A DNA stretch of 64,000 nt from Paracraurococcus lichenis (GTDB taxonomy: Bacteria; Pseudomonadota; Alphaproteobacteria; Acetobacterales; Acetobacteraceae), in assembly GCF_030657435.1 (NCBI RefSeq), contig NZ_JAUTWS010000005.1:205053-269052 (forward strand), read 5' to 3'. The position numbers and the translations under genes are program-made. Below, one piece after another: positions 1-8,736 of this stretch (the first letter of the stretch is position 1; each line of letters opens with the position of its first letter). The notes beneath the pieces were generated by a model. It saw nothing but the letters and a program-made list of their open reading frames with translations, did no database searches and had not been told where the DNA came from.

Positions 1-71
1 TTCGCGCACGCAGGGGCCGACCGGGCGGCGCAAGCGAGGCGCGGCTGACCGCTGCCCCGCCCCGCCATGCG

Positions 72-1202
72 GTGCCCACGATCGGGATGGCGGTCGCCGC
101 CATCGGCCTCGCCACCACCGTGCCGCTGCCGCTCTACGGCGCCTATGCGGCCGCAGGGGGCTACGGGGCGGGGGCGCTTGCCCTCGCCTTCGCCTGCTAT
201 GCGGCCACTGCCGTGGTTACCACACCTTTCTTCGGCCCGCTGCCGGACCGGATCGGGCGGAAGCCCTGCCTCCTGCTCGGCCTCGCGCTCGCCGCCCTCT
301 CCACCCTGCTGCTGGGCCTGCTGCCGGGGCTGCCGGCGCTCGCCGTCGCGCGCACCGCGCAGGGGCTCGCCATGGGCTGCGCCACCGGCGCCGCGGCGGC
401 CTGGGCGGCGGAGCTTGCCGGCGGCGGGGCGGAGGCCGGCCGGCGCGCCGCCGGCGTCATCGCCGCGGCGACGATCGGCAGCTTCGCCGCGGGCGGGCTG
501 CTGACGCTGCTCGCCCTGCTGGCGGCGCCGGAGGCCTATCCGCCCGTCACCTTCGCGCTGCATCTCGGCGCCTGCGCGCTGCTGCTGGTGCTCGCCGCGC
601 GGCTGCCGGAGACGGTGCCGAAGGGGAATGGCGGGCCGCGCGGCGCCTGGCTGCGCCGGCCGGCCTTCCCGGCCGGGACCTGGCCGACGACGCTCGCCAT
701 CATCCCGGGCTGGGGGACGACCGGCACGGTGCTGACCGCCGTGCCGGCGGTGCTGGCGGCGGCGGGGCTGCCGCGCGCCGGGCCGGCGGCGGCCTGCGCC
801 ATGATGGCCATCGGCGTGCTGGCGCAGCGGCCGATGCGCGTCCTGGCGCCGCGGCGGGCGGTGGCGACCGGGCTGATGCTCCTGGTGGCGGGGGCGGCGC
901 TGGCCTTCTGGGGCACGGCGGCGCGGGCGCTCTGGCCGCTGCTGCTGGGCGGCACCGCGGTCGGCGTCGCGGTCTATGCCATGATCTATCCGGGCGGGCT
1001 GGCCGCGGCCTCCGCCGCCGCGACGGGGGAGGAGCGGGCGAGGGCCGTCGCGGGCTATTTCGTCATCGCCCATGTCGGCTTCAGCGCCGGGCCGCTGGCG
1101 GTCGGGCTGCTGGTGGATGCGCTGGGCGCGCCGCTGGCCTTCGGCTTGGCCTGGGTGGCGCTCGCCCTCTCCGCCGCGCTGCTCCTCGCGCGTCTCCGCT
1201 GA
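72..1202 (+). CDS. MFS transporter (start uncertain, possibly partial)
   Basis: This is a major facilitator superfamily permease that should carry a small solute across the inner membrane; the substrate cannot be read from sequence. About 12 hydrophobic segments are visible, and the family loop between the second and third helices is present as DRIGRK (residues 59-64). The first in-frame start is GTG at 72, which leaves almost no cytoplasmic N-terminus before helix 1. The frame stays open to base 1 without a stop, so the true start may be upstream, even outside the window. It converges on the protease gene, with 63 bases between the stops. Family assignment is good; specificity is unknown. 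Confidence 0.8.
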   Translation: MPTIGMAVAAIGLATTVPLPLYGAYAAAGGYGAGALALAFACYAATAVVTTPFFGPLPDRIGRKPCLLLGLALAALSTLLLGLLPGLPALAVARTAQGLAMGCATGAAAAWAAELAGGGAEAGRRAAGVIAAATIGSFAAGGLLTLLALLAAPEAYPPVTFALHLGACALLLVLAARLPETVPKGNGGPRGAWLRRPAFPAGTWPTTLAIIPGWGTTGTVLTAVPAVLAAAGLPRAGPAAACAMMAIGVLAQRPMRVLAPRRAVATGLMLLVAGAALAFWGTAARALWPLLLGGTAVGVAVYAMIYPGGLAAASAAATGEERARAVAGYFVIAHVGFSAGPLAVGLLVDALGAPLAFGLAWVALALSAALLLARLR

Positions 1203-1265
1203 GGGCGGCCATGGCCGTCCCGCGCCCGTCTCCGCCGGACGCGCCCACGTCCCTATGGCGCGGCC

Positions 1266-2318
1266 TCAGCGCTCGCAGCGGATGAACAGCGCGCTCCGCC
1301 CGGCCACCTCGCCGATATCGGCGGCGCCGCGCTCCGGCCCCGTGCTCTCGGCCAGCCGGGGCTGCAGGCCGGCGCGCTGCAGGAAGCTCAGCGCCGCCTC
1401 GCCCTTCACCGCGAAATTGATGTTCTGCGGGATGTCGCCGATCTGCTGCGCGATCCGCTGGGCATTCAGCTTGGAGACGATGACGCCGACTAGGTGGCCC
1501 TGCATGTCGAGCATCGGCCCGCCGGAATTGCCGGGCTGCACCGGCGCGCTGATCTGGAACTGGCTGCGGTTGTCGGCGAGGCCGGCGAGGCCGTTGATCT
1601 CGCCCCGCGTCAGCACCGCGTCCGAGAGGATGCCGGCGAGCGGGAAGCCATAGACCACCACCCCCTCCCCGCGCCGGACCGGCGGGCCGCTGCGGAAGGG
1701 GAGCACCGGCCCGGGGGCGCCCGGCACGGCCAGCAGCGCGAGATCGAGCTTCTCGTCCACCCGTGCCGGCGGCACCGCGCCCAGCCAGCGGCCGTCCGGC
1801 GTCTTCAGGATGATGCGGTCGCAGCCATCGACGACATGGTGGTTGGTCATGACCCGGTCGGGCGCCACCAGGAAGCCGGTGCCGGTGGAGATGCGCCGCG
1901 CCTGCGTATTGGGCCGCTGCTGCTCCACCTGCGGCGGCGGCGTCACGGGCACCGGCAGCGGCGCGGCCGGGCGCGCAGCGGCGGCCATCTCGATCTCCCG
2001 CGCGGCGCAGATGTCCTGGTCGCGCAGCACGCTCTCCCGCCCGTCGGCCAGCACCAGGCGGAGGTCGAAGCGGCAGCCCGCATCCTCGGCAGGCCGCACG
2101 CGGAAGCCGCCGCCCGGGGTCAGCGGCCGGTCCGGCCGCAGCAGGTTGCCGCCCCAGTCGTTCGCCGCGCCGCGCGGGCTGCGCACCGCGTTCAGCACGG
2201 TGGCATCCGCCCCGGTGCGGTTGATGACGTGGAAGGGCTGCGTCTCGGCCAGGGCCGGGACGGCCTGGACCAGCAGGGCGAGGGCGAGGAGCAGGGGGCG
2301 CGGCATGGCGAGGCGCAT
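1266..2318 (-). CDS. Secreted trypsin-like serine protease (S1C/HtrA-like, no PDZ)
   Basis: A 350-residue exported peptidase. It has a short signal peptide (MRLAMPRPLLLALALLVQ, ending near ALA), a poorly conserved N-terminal domain of about 100 residues, then a chymotrypsin-fold protease. The catalytic triad is readable: His161 in TNHHVV, Asp192 in KLDLALL and Ser265 in PGNSGGP. No PDZ domain follows, unlike DegP/DegQ. An in-frame TTG at 2345 would add nine residues ahead of the signal peptide and overlap the upstream stop by four bases; ATG at 2318 (or 2306) gives a normal signal peptide and is preferred. It probably acts in periplasmic protein turnover, which is an inference from the family. 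It lies directly downstream of the unassigned gene at 2342-3112. Confidence 0.85.
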   Translation of the reverse strand: MRLAMPRPLLLALALLVQAVPALAETQPFHVINRTGADATVLNAVRSPRGAANDWGGNLLRPDRPLTPGGGFRVRPAEDAGCRFDLRLVLADGRESVLRDQDICAAREIEMAAAARPAAPLPVPVTPPPQVEQQRPNTQARRISTGTGFLVAPDRVMTNHHVVDGCDRIILKTPDGRWLGAVPPARVDEKLDLALLAVPGAPGPVLPFRSGPPVRRGEGVVVYGFPLAGILSDAVLTRGEINGLAGLADNRSQFQISAPVQPGNSGGPMLDMQGHLVGVIVSKLNAQRIAQQIGDIPQNINFAVKGEAALSFLQRAGLQPRLAESTGPERGAADIGEVAGRSALFIRCER

Positions 2319-2341
2319 GTCGGCGGGACCGTGCCGGCCTG

Positions 2342-3112
2342 TCAATCAGTGCCCGTGCCGGTCATCCCGGCGGCCGCCGGGGCGTGGCGGCGCGCGGCCT
2401 CGGCGAGGGTCGCATGCAGCGCGGCGGTGGCGGCGCGGCCGCGGGCGCCCATGGGCTGCGGCACCGCCTGCCAGCGGCCGGGAAAGGCGGCGTCCAGCGC
2501 CGGGCGGAGCACCGCGGCGACGGCCCGGCCGATCACCACCACCCCGGCCGGGTCCAGCGCGGGCAGCATCGTCCCGTGATGCAGCCGCCAGCTTTCCCGG
2601 ATCGCCTCGGCATGCGCGGCGGCGCCGGCCCGCTGCCCGCCCGGCCCGGCGACGGCGGCCAGCGCGGCATCGGTCAGCCAGATGCCCCGCCGCCGCAGCC
2701 GGTGCAGCAGCGCCGCCCGGGCAGCGAGGCGGGCGGCCAGTGCCGGATGGCTGGCGCGGGTCGGCGGCGCGCTTCCCTCCAGCGCCGCCAGCAGTCGCCA
2801 GTATTGCGGCGTGCCCGCATTGCGCACCGGCAGGCCCGGGACCAGCGCCGGCTCGCCATAGGCCGGGCAGTAGACGTGGCGGACGAAGCCGGCCGGGACG
2901 GGCCAGTCCAGCGCCACGGGCAGGCGCAGGGGCATGGCAAGCTCGGCGGCGGAGGTCGCCATGTGGCTCTCGGCCAGCAGCAGCAGCCTGACCCGCGCCG
3001 GCCGCCAGGACTGCCGCCAGGCCTCGGCCGCGAGGGCGGCCTCCGGCGGCTCGGCCATCGGCAGGCGGGCCGAGAGGGCGCGGAGGGCGGCGGCGAGGGC
3101 GGCGGCTTGCAT
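2342..3112 (-). CDS. Unassigned protein, possibly uracil-DNA-glycosylase-like fold
   Basis: A 256-residue soluble protein I do not recognise with confidence. ATG at 3112 was chosen because sequence further upstream in this frame is antisense to the multicopper oxidase. The layout resembles the uracil-DNA glycosylase superfamily: a first strand with RLLLLAES (residues 43-49), an aromatic helix YWRLLAAL, a middle strand GIWLTDAAL, and a later HHGTMLPALDPAGVVVIG. The classical UDG catalytic motifs are not obvious, so this is fold-level guesswork. It has no signal peptide or membrane segment, is rich in Ala and Arg, and is followed by the protease gene. It is divergent from the copper genes, with 262 bases between the starts. 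Confidence 0.55.
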   Translation of the reverse strand: MQAAALAAALRALSARLPMAEPPEAALAAEAWRQSWRPARVRLLLLAESHMATSAAELAMPLRLPVALDWPVPAGFVRHVYCPAYGEPALVPGLPVRNAGTPQYWRLLAALEGSAPPTRASHPALAARLAARAALLHRLRRRGIWLTDAALAAVAGPGGQRAGAAAHAEAIRESWRLHHGTMLPALDPAGVVVIGRAVAAVLRPALDAAFPGRWQAVPQPMGARGRAATAALHATLAEAARRHAPAAAGMTGTGTD

Positions 3113-3374
3113 GGCCGGAAGATGGGCGGGAACGGCCGGGGCGCAGCCGCGCGCGGGGGGTGCCGAACTGGCGTTGGCCCGGGACGGCTGCTTGCGGCCC
3201 GAACCGGCGGTCTGGGCAAGACTCCGCCATGACCGCAGCCGGCGCGCCCACGGCCCACGCTCCGATCTGTCCTGATTCGATTCGTGATGACGATTCACAC
3301 CATTCCCGTTCCGCATCCGTGAATGGAGCACGAGCATCGTCCCGTTCTTCCCCGGGGGAGGGAAGGAGACGGCC

Positions 3375-5222
3375 ATGCAGACTGCGCCGGACGCACCCGT
3401 CCTGCTGGACCTGGCAACGCAGCCCCGCTTCGTCCATCCGCTGCCCATGCCGCCGGTGATCGATGCGGCGGCGACGCCGTATCTCGTCCTGCAGATGCGG
3501 CAGTCGGAGCAATGGCTGGGGCTGGTCGACGAGGCCGGCAAGCCGCTGCTGACCACCGTCTGGGGCTTCGGCACGCCGGACGGACCGGTGACGACACCCG
3601 GGCCGACCATCCTCGCACGCAGCGACCAGCCGATGCAGGTGCTGTGGGAGAATGCACTGCCGGTCGCCGGGCACCTGCTGCCAATCGACGACAGCATCCA
3701 CATGGCCATGCCGACCGAGACGACACTGGAGGATGGCTATGTGCCGACCGTCGTGCATCTGCATGGCGGGCACAATCTCTCCGAAAGCGACGGGCTGCCG
3801 GAGGCCTGGTTCACCCAGGACTTCGCCGAGACGGGGCGGCAATTCGCCACCGAGCTCTACGACTACCCCAACGACCAGCCGGCGGCGACGCTGTGGTACC
3901 ATGACCACGTGCTGGGCCTGACACGCATCCATGCCGGCTCGGGCCTCGTCGGCATGGTGCTGCTGCAGGACGCGACCGAGGCGGCACTGGTGCAGGCCGG
4001 CGTGCTGCCGGAGGCCGAGACGGCGCTGCCGCTCATCCTGCAGGACCGCGCCTTCACCGCCGATGGGCAGCTCTACCTGCCGGCCTTTCCGGACGACCCG
4101 ATGCCGGGCGGGGAGGGGACGGTCGCCGATGAATTGCCGCCCGACTATGCCGGCCCGCTGCCGAGCGTGCTGCCCGAATTCTTCGGCGACGTGCCGCTGG
4201 TGAACGGCATGGCCTGGCCGATGCAGGCGGTGGGGCCGGGCCAATACCTCCTGCACCTCCTCAATGCCTCCGATTCCCGCTTCTACGTGCTGCGCTTCGA
4301 CGACCCTTCGGTGAAGGCCATGCTGGTCGGCACCGATGGCGGGCTGCTGCCGAAGGCCGTCACGGTGATGGACGGCGACGGCGTGCAGCAGGCGGGCGAG
4401 CAGATCGTGCTGGCACCGGCGGACCGCGTCGACCTCGTGGTCGATTTCTCGCATGCGGCCGGGCATGCGGTGACGCTGGAGAATGTCGGCCCCGCCTTCG
4501 CGCCCTTCGTCGGGCTGAACCCGGACGGCTCGCTGGCCTCGGGCGAGGGGGAGGAGATCGAGACGGCCACCGGCACCAGCATGGGTGCCCTGATGCGCTT
4601 CGATGTCGCATCCTGCGGCCCGGCGCCGGCCGCCTCGGTCGAGGACGGCACGGTGCTGGACCCGCATTTCGCGGACCTGTCGCAGGCCCTGCCCGACCGC
4701 ATCCGCCAGCTCGGCCTGTTCGAGACGGAGGACGATTTTGGCCGGCCGATGCCGCAGCTCGGGCTGGCGGAAGCGGGGACCGACATCGGCGGCAACCCGG
4801 TGCCCTTCGGCCCGCTGGGCTGGGACGCACCGGTGACCGAGGTGATCCATCGCGGCGCGACGGAGATGTGGCGCATCGCCAACTTCACCGACGATGCGCA
4901 TCCGGTCCACCTCCACCTGGTGGAGTTCCAGCTTCTCGCGCGCAATGCCATCGACTTCGCGGATGGAGGCGATGGCGGCGACGATGTCCAGCCGGACGGC
5001 ATCCCGGATGGCGGCGCCTGGTCGCTTGGCGAGGCATTGCCGATCGCGCCGGAGGATACCGGCCGGCAGGACACGATCTGGGTCGGCGCGCACCAGTCTG
5101 TCGACATCGTCGCGCATTTCGACCGCGCCGGCGAATTCGTCTGGCACTGCCACATCCTCTCGCACGAGGACAACGAGATGATGCGGCCTTACGTCGTCAC
5201 CGACGATCCCTGGCAGGCTTGA
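3375..5222 (+). CDS. Multicopper oxidase, CotA-like
   Basis: A 615-residue three-cupredoxin oxidase that should couple substrate oxidation to reduction of O2 to water. All four copper-binding blocks are present: HLHGGH (128-133), WYHDH (174-178), HPVHLHL (509-515) and WHCHILSHEDNEMM (590-603). The last has the type-1 Cys592 and a Met at the axial position. The sequence is closer to CotA/phenoxazinone synthase than to CueO. ATG 3375 is fixed by a strong AAGGAGA ribosome site. There is no Sec or Tat signal, and none can be added upstream in frame, so the product looks cytoplasmic, which is unusual for a copper-defence oxidase. Its neighbours copA-cueR-copZ suggest a role in Cu(I) detoxification, but bilirubin or phenolic substrates are equally possible. 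Confidence 0.92.
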   Translation: MQTAPDAPVLLDLATQPRFVHPLPMPPVIDAAATPYLVLQMRQSEQWLGLVDEAGKPLLTTVWGFGTPDGPVTTPGPTILARSDQPMQVLWENALPVAGHLLPIDDSIHMAMPTETTLEDGYVPTVVHLHGGHNLSESDGLPEAWFTQDFAETGRQFATELYDYPNDQPAATLWYHDHVLGLTRIHAGSGLVGMVLLQDATEAALVQAGVLPEAETALPLILQDRAFTADGQLYLPAFPDDPMPGGEGTVADELPPDYAGPLPSVLPEFFGDVPLVNGMAWPMQAVGPGQYLLHLLNASDSRFYVLRFDDPSVKAMLVGTDGGLLPKAVTVMDGDGVQQAGEQIVLAPADRVDLVVDFSHAAGHAVTLENVGPAFAPFVGLNPDGSLASGEGEEIETATGTSMGALMRFDVASCGPAPAASVEDGTVLDPHFADLSQALPDRIRQLGLFETEDDFGRPMPQLGLAEAGTDIGGNPVPFGPLGWDAPVTEVIHRGATEMWRIANFTDDAHPVHLHLVEFQLLARNAIDFADGGDGGDDVQPDGIPDGGAWSLGEALPIAPEDTGRQDTIWVGAHQSVDIVAHFDRAGEFVWHCHILSHEDNEMMRPYVVTDDPWQA

Positions 5223-5443
5223 TCCATGCCCGGGCTGCCCAGGCCCGGGCATGCCTCCTCGGATCCCATCCTTCCCGGCGGATCGGCCATGGCTCTCCAT
5301 GGCAGTCGCAGCCTGGGGTAGCGGCCCGGAGCGGGCGAGACCGTCGGGCGGCGTCTTCGTCAGGTCGGCTTTCCGCCCGATCCGCCGGCCGCCGCCCGCG
5401 CGAAGTGCCGCCGCCTGATCCAGCGCAAGGACAGGGCCGCCCC

Positions 5444-5467
5444 TTGACCCTCCCATGGTGGGAGGCA
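5444..5467 (+). promoter_or_regulatory. Probable CueR/HmrR operator overlapping the copA promoter
   Basis: A -35 box TTGACC (5444-5449) runs directly into the dyad CCTCCCA-tgg-TGGGAGG (5449-5465). This is the arrangement of the alphaproteobacterial HmrR/CueR box, where the MerR-type activator sits in an overlong spacer. With the usual 19-20 bp spacer the -10 would fall near 5469-5475 and transcription would begin around 5481-5484. The right arm also looks like a Shine-Dalgarno for the ATG at 5472, so the two readings compete. The cognate regulator is encoded at 7892. Confidence 0.6.
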
Positions 5468-5471
5468 CCAC

Positions 5472-7895
5472 ATGCGGCAGGTCATGCCCGAAGCCCCCCT
5501 CACCCCCTCCCAACCCCTTGGCTCGACCCTCAGCCTGCCGGTCGCCGGCATGACCTGCACCGCCTGCGCCGGGCGGGTGCAGCGCGCGCTGGGCAAGGTG
5601 CCGGGCGTGACGGAGGCCTCGGTGAACCTCGCCACCGAGCGCGCGGAGGTGCGCGGCACCGCGCCGCTGCCGGTGCTGCTCGGGGCGGTGGCGAAGGCCG
5701 GCTATGCGGTGCCGGAACAGCGCATCGAGCTCGGCATCGGCGGCATGACCTGCGCCACCTGCGCGCTCAGGGTCGAGAAGGCGTTGGCGAAGGTGCCGGG
5801 GGTGCTCGAGGCGCGGGTGAACCTCGCGACCGAGACCGCGGGGGTGACGATGCTGGCGGGGACGGAGGAGGCGGCGCTGGCCGCTGCCATCGCCCGCGCC
5901 GGCTACACGGTGCGCGCCGCGACGCCCGAGGCGGAGGCCGATACCGCCGCCGCACAGGGCGGGCGGGAGCGGCGGGACCTCATCCTCGCCGCGCTGCTGA
6001 CCGCGCCTTTCCTCGCCGGCATGCTCGGGATGGCCCTCGGCCGGGACTGGATGCCGCATCCCTGGGTCCAGCTCGCGCTGGCGGCGCCGGTGCAGCTCTG
6101 GCTCGGCGCCCGCTTCTACCGGGCGGGCTGGGCGGCGCTCCGGGCCGGCACCGGCAACATGGACCTGCTGGTCGCGCTCGGCACCTCGGCCGCCTTCGGC
6201 CTCTCGCTCGTCATGCTGGCGACGCACGGCGCGCAGGCGAAGCACCACCTCTATTTCGAGGCGAGCGCGACCGTCATCCTCTTCATCCTGCTGGGCAAGT
6301 GGCTGGAGGCGCGGGCGCGGCGCGCGACCGGCGCCGCCATCCGCGCCCTGCTGGACCTGCGCCCGCGCACCGCGCGGCGGCTGACCGCGGCGGGGGCGGA
6401 GGAGGAGGTGCCGGCCATCGCGCTGGCCGTCGGCGACCGCCTCGTGGTCCGGCCGGGCGAGCGCATCCCGGCGGACGGCACGGTGCTGGAAGGCCGCGCC
6501 GGGGTGGACGAGAGCGCGCTGACCGGCGAGAGCCGGCCGGTCGAGAAGGACCCGGGCGCCGCCGTCTCCACCGGCACCATCGCCCTCGACGGGCGGCTGG
6601 TGATCGAGGCGAAGGCCGTGGGCACCGAGACGGTGCTGGCCCGCGTCGCCGCCCTGGTCGCCGCGGCGCAGGCCAGCCGGGCGCCGGTGCAGAAGCTGGT
6701 GGACCGGGTGAGTGCCGTCTTCGTGCCTGTCGTGGTCGGGATCGCGGCGCTGACGCTGCTCGGCTGGCTACTGGCCGGCGCGGGCGCCGAGGCGGCGGTG
6801 CTGCGCGCGGTCGCGGTGCTGGTCATCGCCTGCCCCTGCGCCCTCGGCCTGGCGACGCCGGCGGCGATCATGGCCGGGACGGGTGCGGCGGCGCGGGCCG
6901 GCATCCTGGTCCGCGATGCCGAGGCGATCGAGCGGGCGCAGGGCGTCACGCTGGTCGCCTTCGACAAGACCGGCACGCTGACGGAGGGGCGGCCGCGGCT
7001 GGCCGCCATCCATGCGGCGGAGGAGGCGGCGGCGCTCCGCCTCGCCGCCGCGCTGCAGGCGGGCAGCGAGCATCCGCTGGCCCGCGCCGTGCTCGCCGCG
7101 GCCGGTCCCGACCTGCCGCCGGTGCAGGACTTCCGCGCCCTGCCCGGCCGCGGCGTCAGCGGCCGGGTGGAGGGTCGCGCGCTGCTGCTCGGCAGCCCGC
7201 GGGCGCTGGCCGAGGCGGGCGCCGATCCCGGCCCGCTCGCCGCGGCGGCCGGGGCCGAGGGCGCCGCGGGCCGCACCCTGGCCTGGCTGGTCGAGACGGC
7301 GCCGGCGCCGCGCGTCCTGGCGCTGCTGGCCTTCGAGGATTCCGAGAAGCCCGGCGCCGCGGCGGCGGTTGCGGGCCTCCGGGCGCTCGGCGTCAGGGCC
7401 GCCATGATCAGCGGCGACAGCCGCGCCGCAGCCGGCGCCGTCGCCGCCCGGCTCGGCCTCGACGACGTCGCGGCCGAGGTGCTGCCGGACGGCAAGGCGG
7501 CGCGCGTCGCCGCCTGGCAGGCCGGCGGCGAGCGCGTCGCCATGGTCGGCGACGGCGTGAACGACGCGCCGGCGCTGGCCGCCGCCGATCTCGGCATCGC
7601 CATGGGCACGGGGACGGATGTGGCGATCCAGGCCGCCGGCATCACGCTGCTGCGCGGCGATCCGGCCCTGGTGCCGGCCGCGCTCGACGTCACCCGGCGG
7701 ACGCTCGGGAAGATCCGGCAGAACCTGGGCTGGGCCTTCGGCTACAACCTGGTCGGCCTGCCGCTCGCGGCCTTCGGGCTGCTGTCGCCGCCCATGGCAG
7801 GCGCGGCCATGGCGCTCTCCTCCGTCTCCGTGCTGGCGAATGCCCTGCTGCTGGCGCGGTGGAGGCCACAGGGCGAGGCAAGGAGGGGCGCATGA
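5472..7895 (+). CDS. copA: Cu(+)-exporting P1B-type ATPase
   Basis: An 807-residue inner-membrane pump that exports Cu(I) using ATP. Two N-terminal heavy-metal domains carry GMTCTAC (Cys29, Cys32) and GMTCATC (Cys94, Cys97). Eight membrane helices include the transport motif CPC (454-456). The phosphorylated aspartate is Asp498 in DKTGT, and the hinge motif GDGVNDAP starts at 693. ATG 5472 is the first start and has a GGGAGG six bases upstream. A second ATG at 5484 (Met5) fits better if transcription starts from the overlapping CueR-type promoter. The gene overlaps cueR by four bases (ATGA), so pump and regulator are translationally coupled. Confidence 0.95.
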   Translation: MRQVMPEAPLTPSQPLGSTLSLPVAGMTCTACAGRVQRALGKVPGVTEASVNLATERAEVRGTAPLPVLLGAVAKAGYAVPEQRIELGIGGMTCATCALRVEKALAKVPGVLEARVNLATETAGVTMLAGTEEAALAAAIARAGYTVRAATPEAEADTAAAQGGRERRDLILAALLTAPFLAGMLGMALGRDWMPHPWVQLALAAPVQLWLGARFYRAGWAALRAGTGNMDLLVALGTSAAFGLSLVMLATHGAQAKHHLYFEASATVILFILLGKWLEARARRATGAAIRALLDLRPRTARRLTAAGAEEEVPAIALAVGDRLVVRPGERIPADGTVLEGRAGVDESALTGESRPVEKDPGAAVSTGTIALDGRLVIEAKAVGTETVLARVAALVAAAQASRAPVQKLVDRVSAVFVPVVVGIAALTLLGWLLAGAGAEAAVLRAVAVLVIACPCALGLATPAAIMAGTGAAARAGILVRDAEAIERAQGVTLVAFDKTGTLTEGRPRLAAIHAAEEAAALRLAAALQAGSEHPLARAVLAAAGPDLPPVQDFRALPGRGVSGRVEGRALLLGSPRALAEAGADPGPLAAAAGAEGAAGRTLAWLVETAPAPRVLALLAFEDSEKPGAAAAVAGLRALGVRAAMISGDSRAAAGAVAARLGLDDVAAEVLPDGKAARVAAWQAGGERVAMVGDGVNDAPALAAADLGIAMGTGTDVAIQAAGITLLRGDPALVPAALDVTRRTLGKIRQNLGWAFGYNLVGLPLAAFGLLSPPMAGAAMALSSVSVLANALLLARWRPQGEARRGA

Positions 7896-8311
7896 ACATC
7901 GGCGAGGCCTCGCGCGCCTCCGGCGTGTCGGAGAAGATGATCCGCCACTACGAATCCATCGGCCTGCTGCACCCGGCGCGCCGGGCGAACGGCTACCGCG
8001 CCTATGCCGAGCCCGACATCGCCGTGCTGCGCTTCATCCGCCACGCGCGCGACCTCGCCTTCCCGCTCGAGGACGTGCGGAGGCTGCTCGCCCTCTGGCG
8101 CGACCGCGGGCGGACCAGCGCGGAGGTGCGCAGCCTGGCGCTCCGGCATGTCGCGGCGCTGGAGGAGAAGGCGCGGGCGCTGCAGGCCATGGCGAACAGC
8201 CTGAAGCACCTGGCGGCGCATTGCCACGGCGATGCCCGCCCGGACTGCCCCATCCTGGATCAGATCGCCGAGGGCGTCGGCGGCACCGCCGTCGACGGCC
8301 CGCAGGCGTGA
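7892..8311 (+). CDS. cueR: MerR-family copper-responsive regulator
   Basis: A 139-residue MerR-type activator that binds Cu(I) and remodels overlong promoters. It has an N-terminal winged helix (MNIGEASRASGVSEKMIRHY), a dimerisation helix, and the CueR metal loop with Cys111 and Cys119 in AHCHGDARPDCP. The start overlaps the copA stop by four bases. The last 17 residues (from DQIAEGV) and the stop codon come from the first copy of a 74-bp tandem repeat (8258-8394), so the C-terminal tail is repeat-derived and probably not needed for function. Its target is most likely the dyad at 5444-5467. Confidence 0.93.
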   Translation: MNIGEASRASGVSEKMIRHYESIGLLHPARRANGYRAYAEPDIAVLRFIRHARDLAFPLEDVRRLLALWRDRGRTSAEVRSLALRHVAALEEKARALQAMANSLKHLAAHCHGDARPDCPILDQIAEGVGGTAVDGPQA

Positions 8312-8394
8312 ATCTGATCCACCACACCACCGATCAGATCGCCGGGGGCATCGGCGGCGCTGCCGCCGGAAGCCCGCAGGCGTGACCCTGATCC
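8258..8394 (+). repeat. Tandem pair of 74-bp hairpin repeats at the 3' end of cueR
   Basis: Copy 1 is 8258-8331 and copy 2 is 8332 to about 8394, in the same orientation. Both run from GATCAGATCGCCG to GCAGGCGTGA. The interior forms hairpins of different sequence: CGGCGG/CCGCCG in copy 1 and CGGCGGC/GCCGCCG in copy 2. The TGA inside copy 1 is the cueR stop codon, while copy 2 lies wholly in the gap before copZ. The same edge sequences recur in the pair at 60336-60480. Confidence 0.85.
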
Positions 8395-8430
8395 GCGACG
8401 GAATCTCACGAACGGAAGGACAGCACTGAC

Positions 8431-8625
8431 ATGATCGAGCTGAAGGTCGAAGGCATGAGCTGCCAGCACTGCGTGCGGGCGGTGACCCAGGCGATCCAGG
8501 GCGAGGACCCTGACGCGGCGGTGCAGGTGGACCTCGCCGCCGGGACGGTCCGGGCCGAGACCTCGCTGCCCCGCGAGAAGGTCGCGGCGCTGGTCGAGGA
8601 GGAGGGCTACAAGGTCGCGGCCTGA
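8431..8625 (+). CDS. copZ: Copper chaperone, heavy-metal-associated domain
   Basis: A 64-residue single HMA-domain protein that should shuttle Cu(I) in the cytoplasm to CopA and CueR. The metal site GMSCQHC is at residues 8-14 and the domain is otherwise complete, with the usual length for CopZ/Atx1. An AAGGA ribosome site precedes ATG 8431. It follows cueR by 119 bases that are largely filled by the second copy of the tandem repeat, so it may be transcribed with copA-cueR by read-through. Confidence 0.93.
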   Translation: MIELKVEGMSCQHCVRAVTQAIQGEDPDAAVQVDLAAGTVRAETSLPREKVAALVEEEGYKVAA

Positions 8626-8736
8626 GCCCGCGCTGCGTTACGTTTCATTACGGCATCGGCGGCAGCACGTCATCCCGGCGTTACAGGCCGCGTCCATCCT
8701 CGGGAGCATCGCAGCAGACCGAGAGGTGCGCTCCCC

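Noticed and set aside
2346..6248. A 1300-codon open frame on the minus strand (also 4868-8311 plus, 23861-26611 plus, 42603-45332 plus, 59541-62030 minus)
   Set aside because: These run opposite or out of frame to clearly recognisable genes. At this GC content stop codons are rare, so long empty frames are expected; composition is Arg/Ala/Gly/His-rich with no domain, except where they join a real gene in frame.
8258..8394. Integron attC sites
   Set aside because: The bulged hairpin with conserved ends is reminiscent, but the core RYYYAAC/GTTRRRY sequences are absent and there is no integrase or cassette array.
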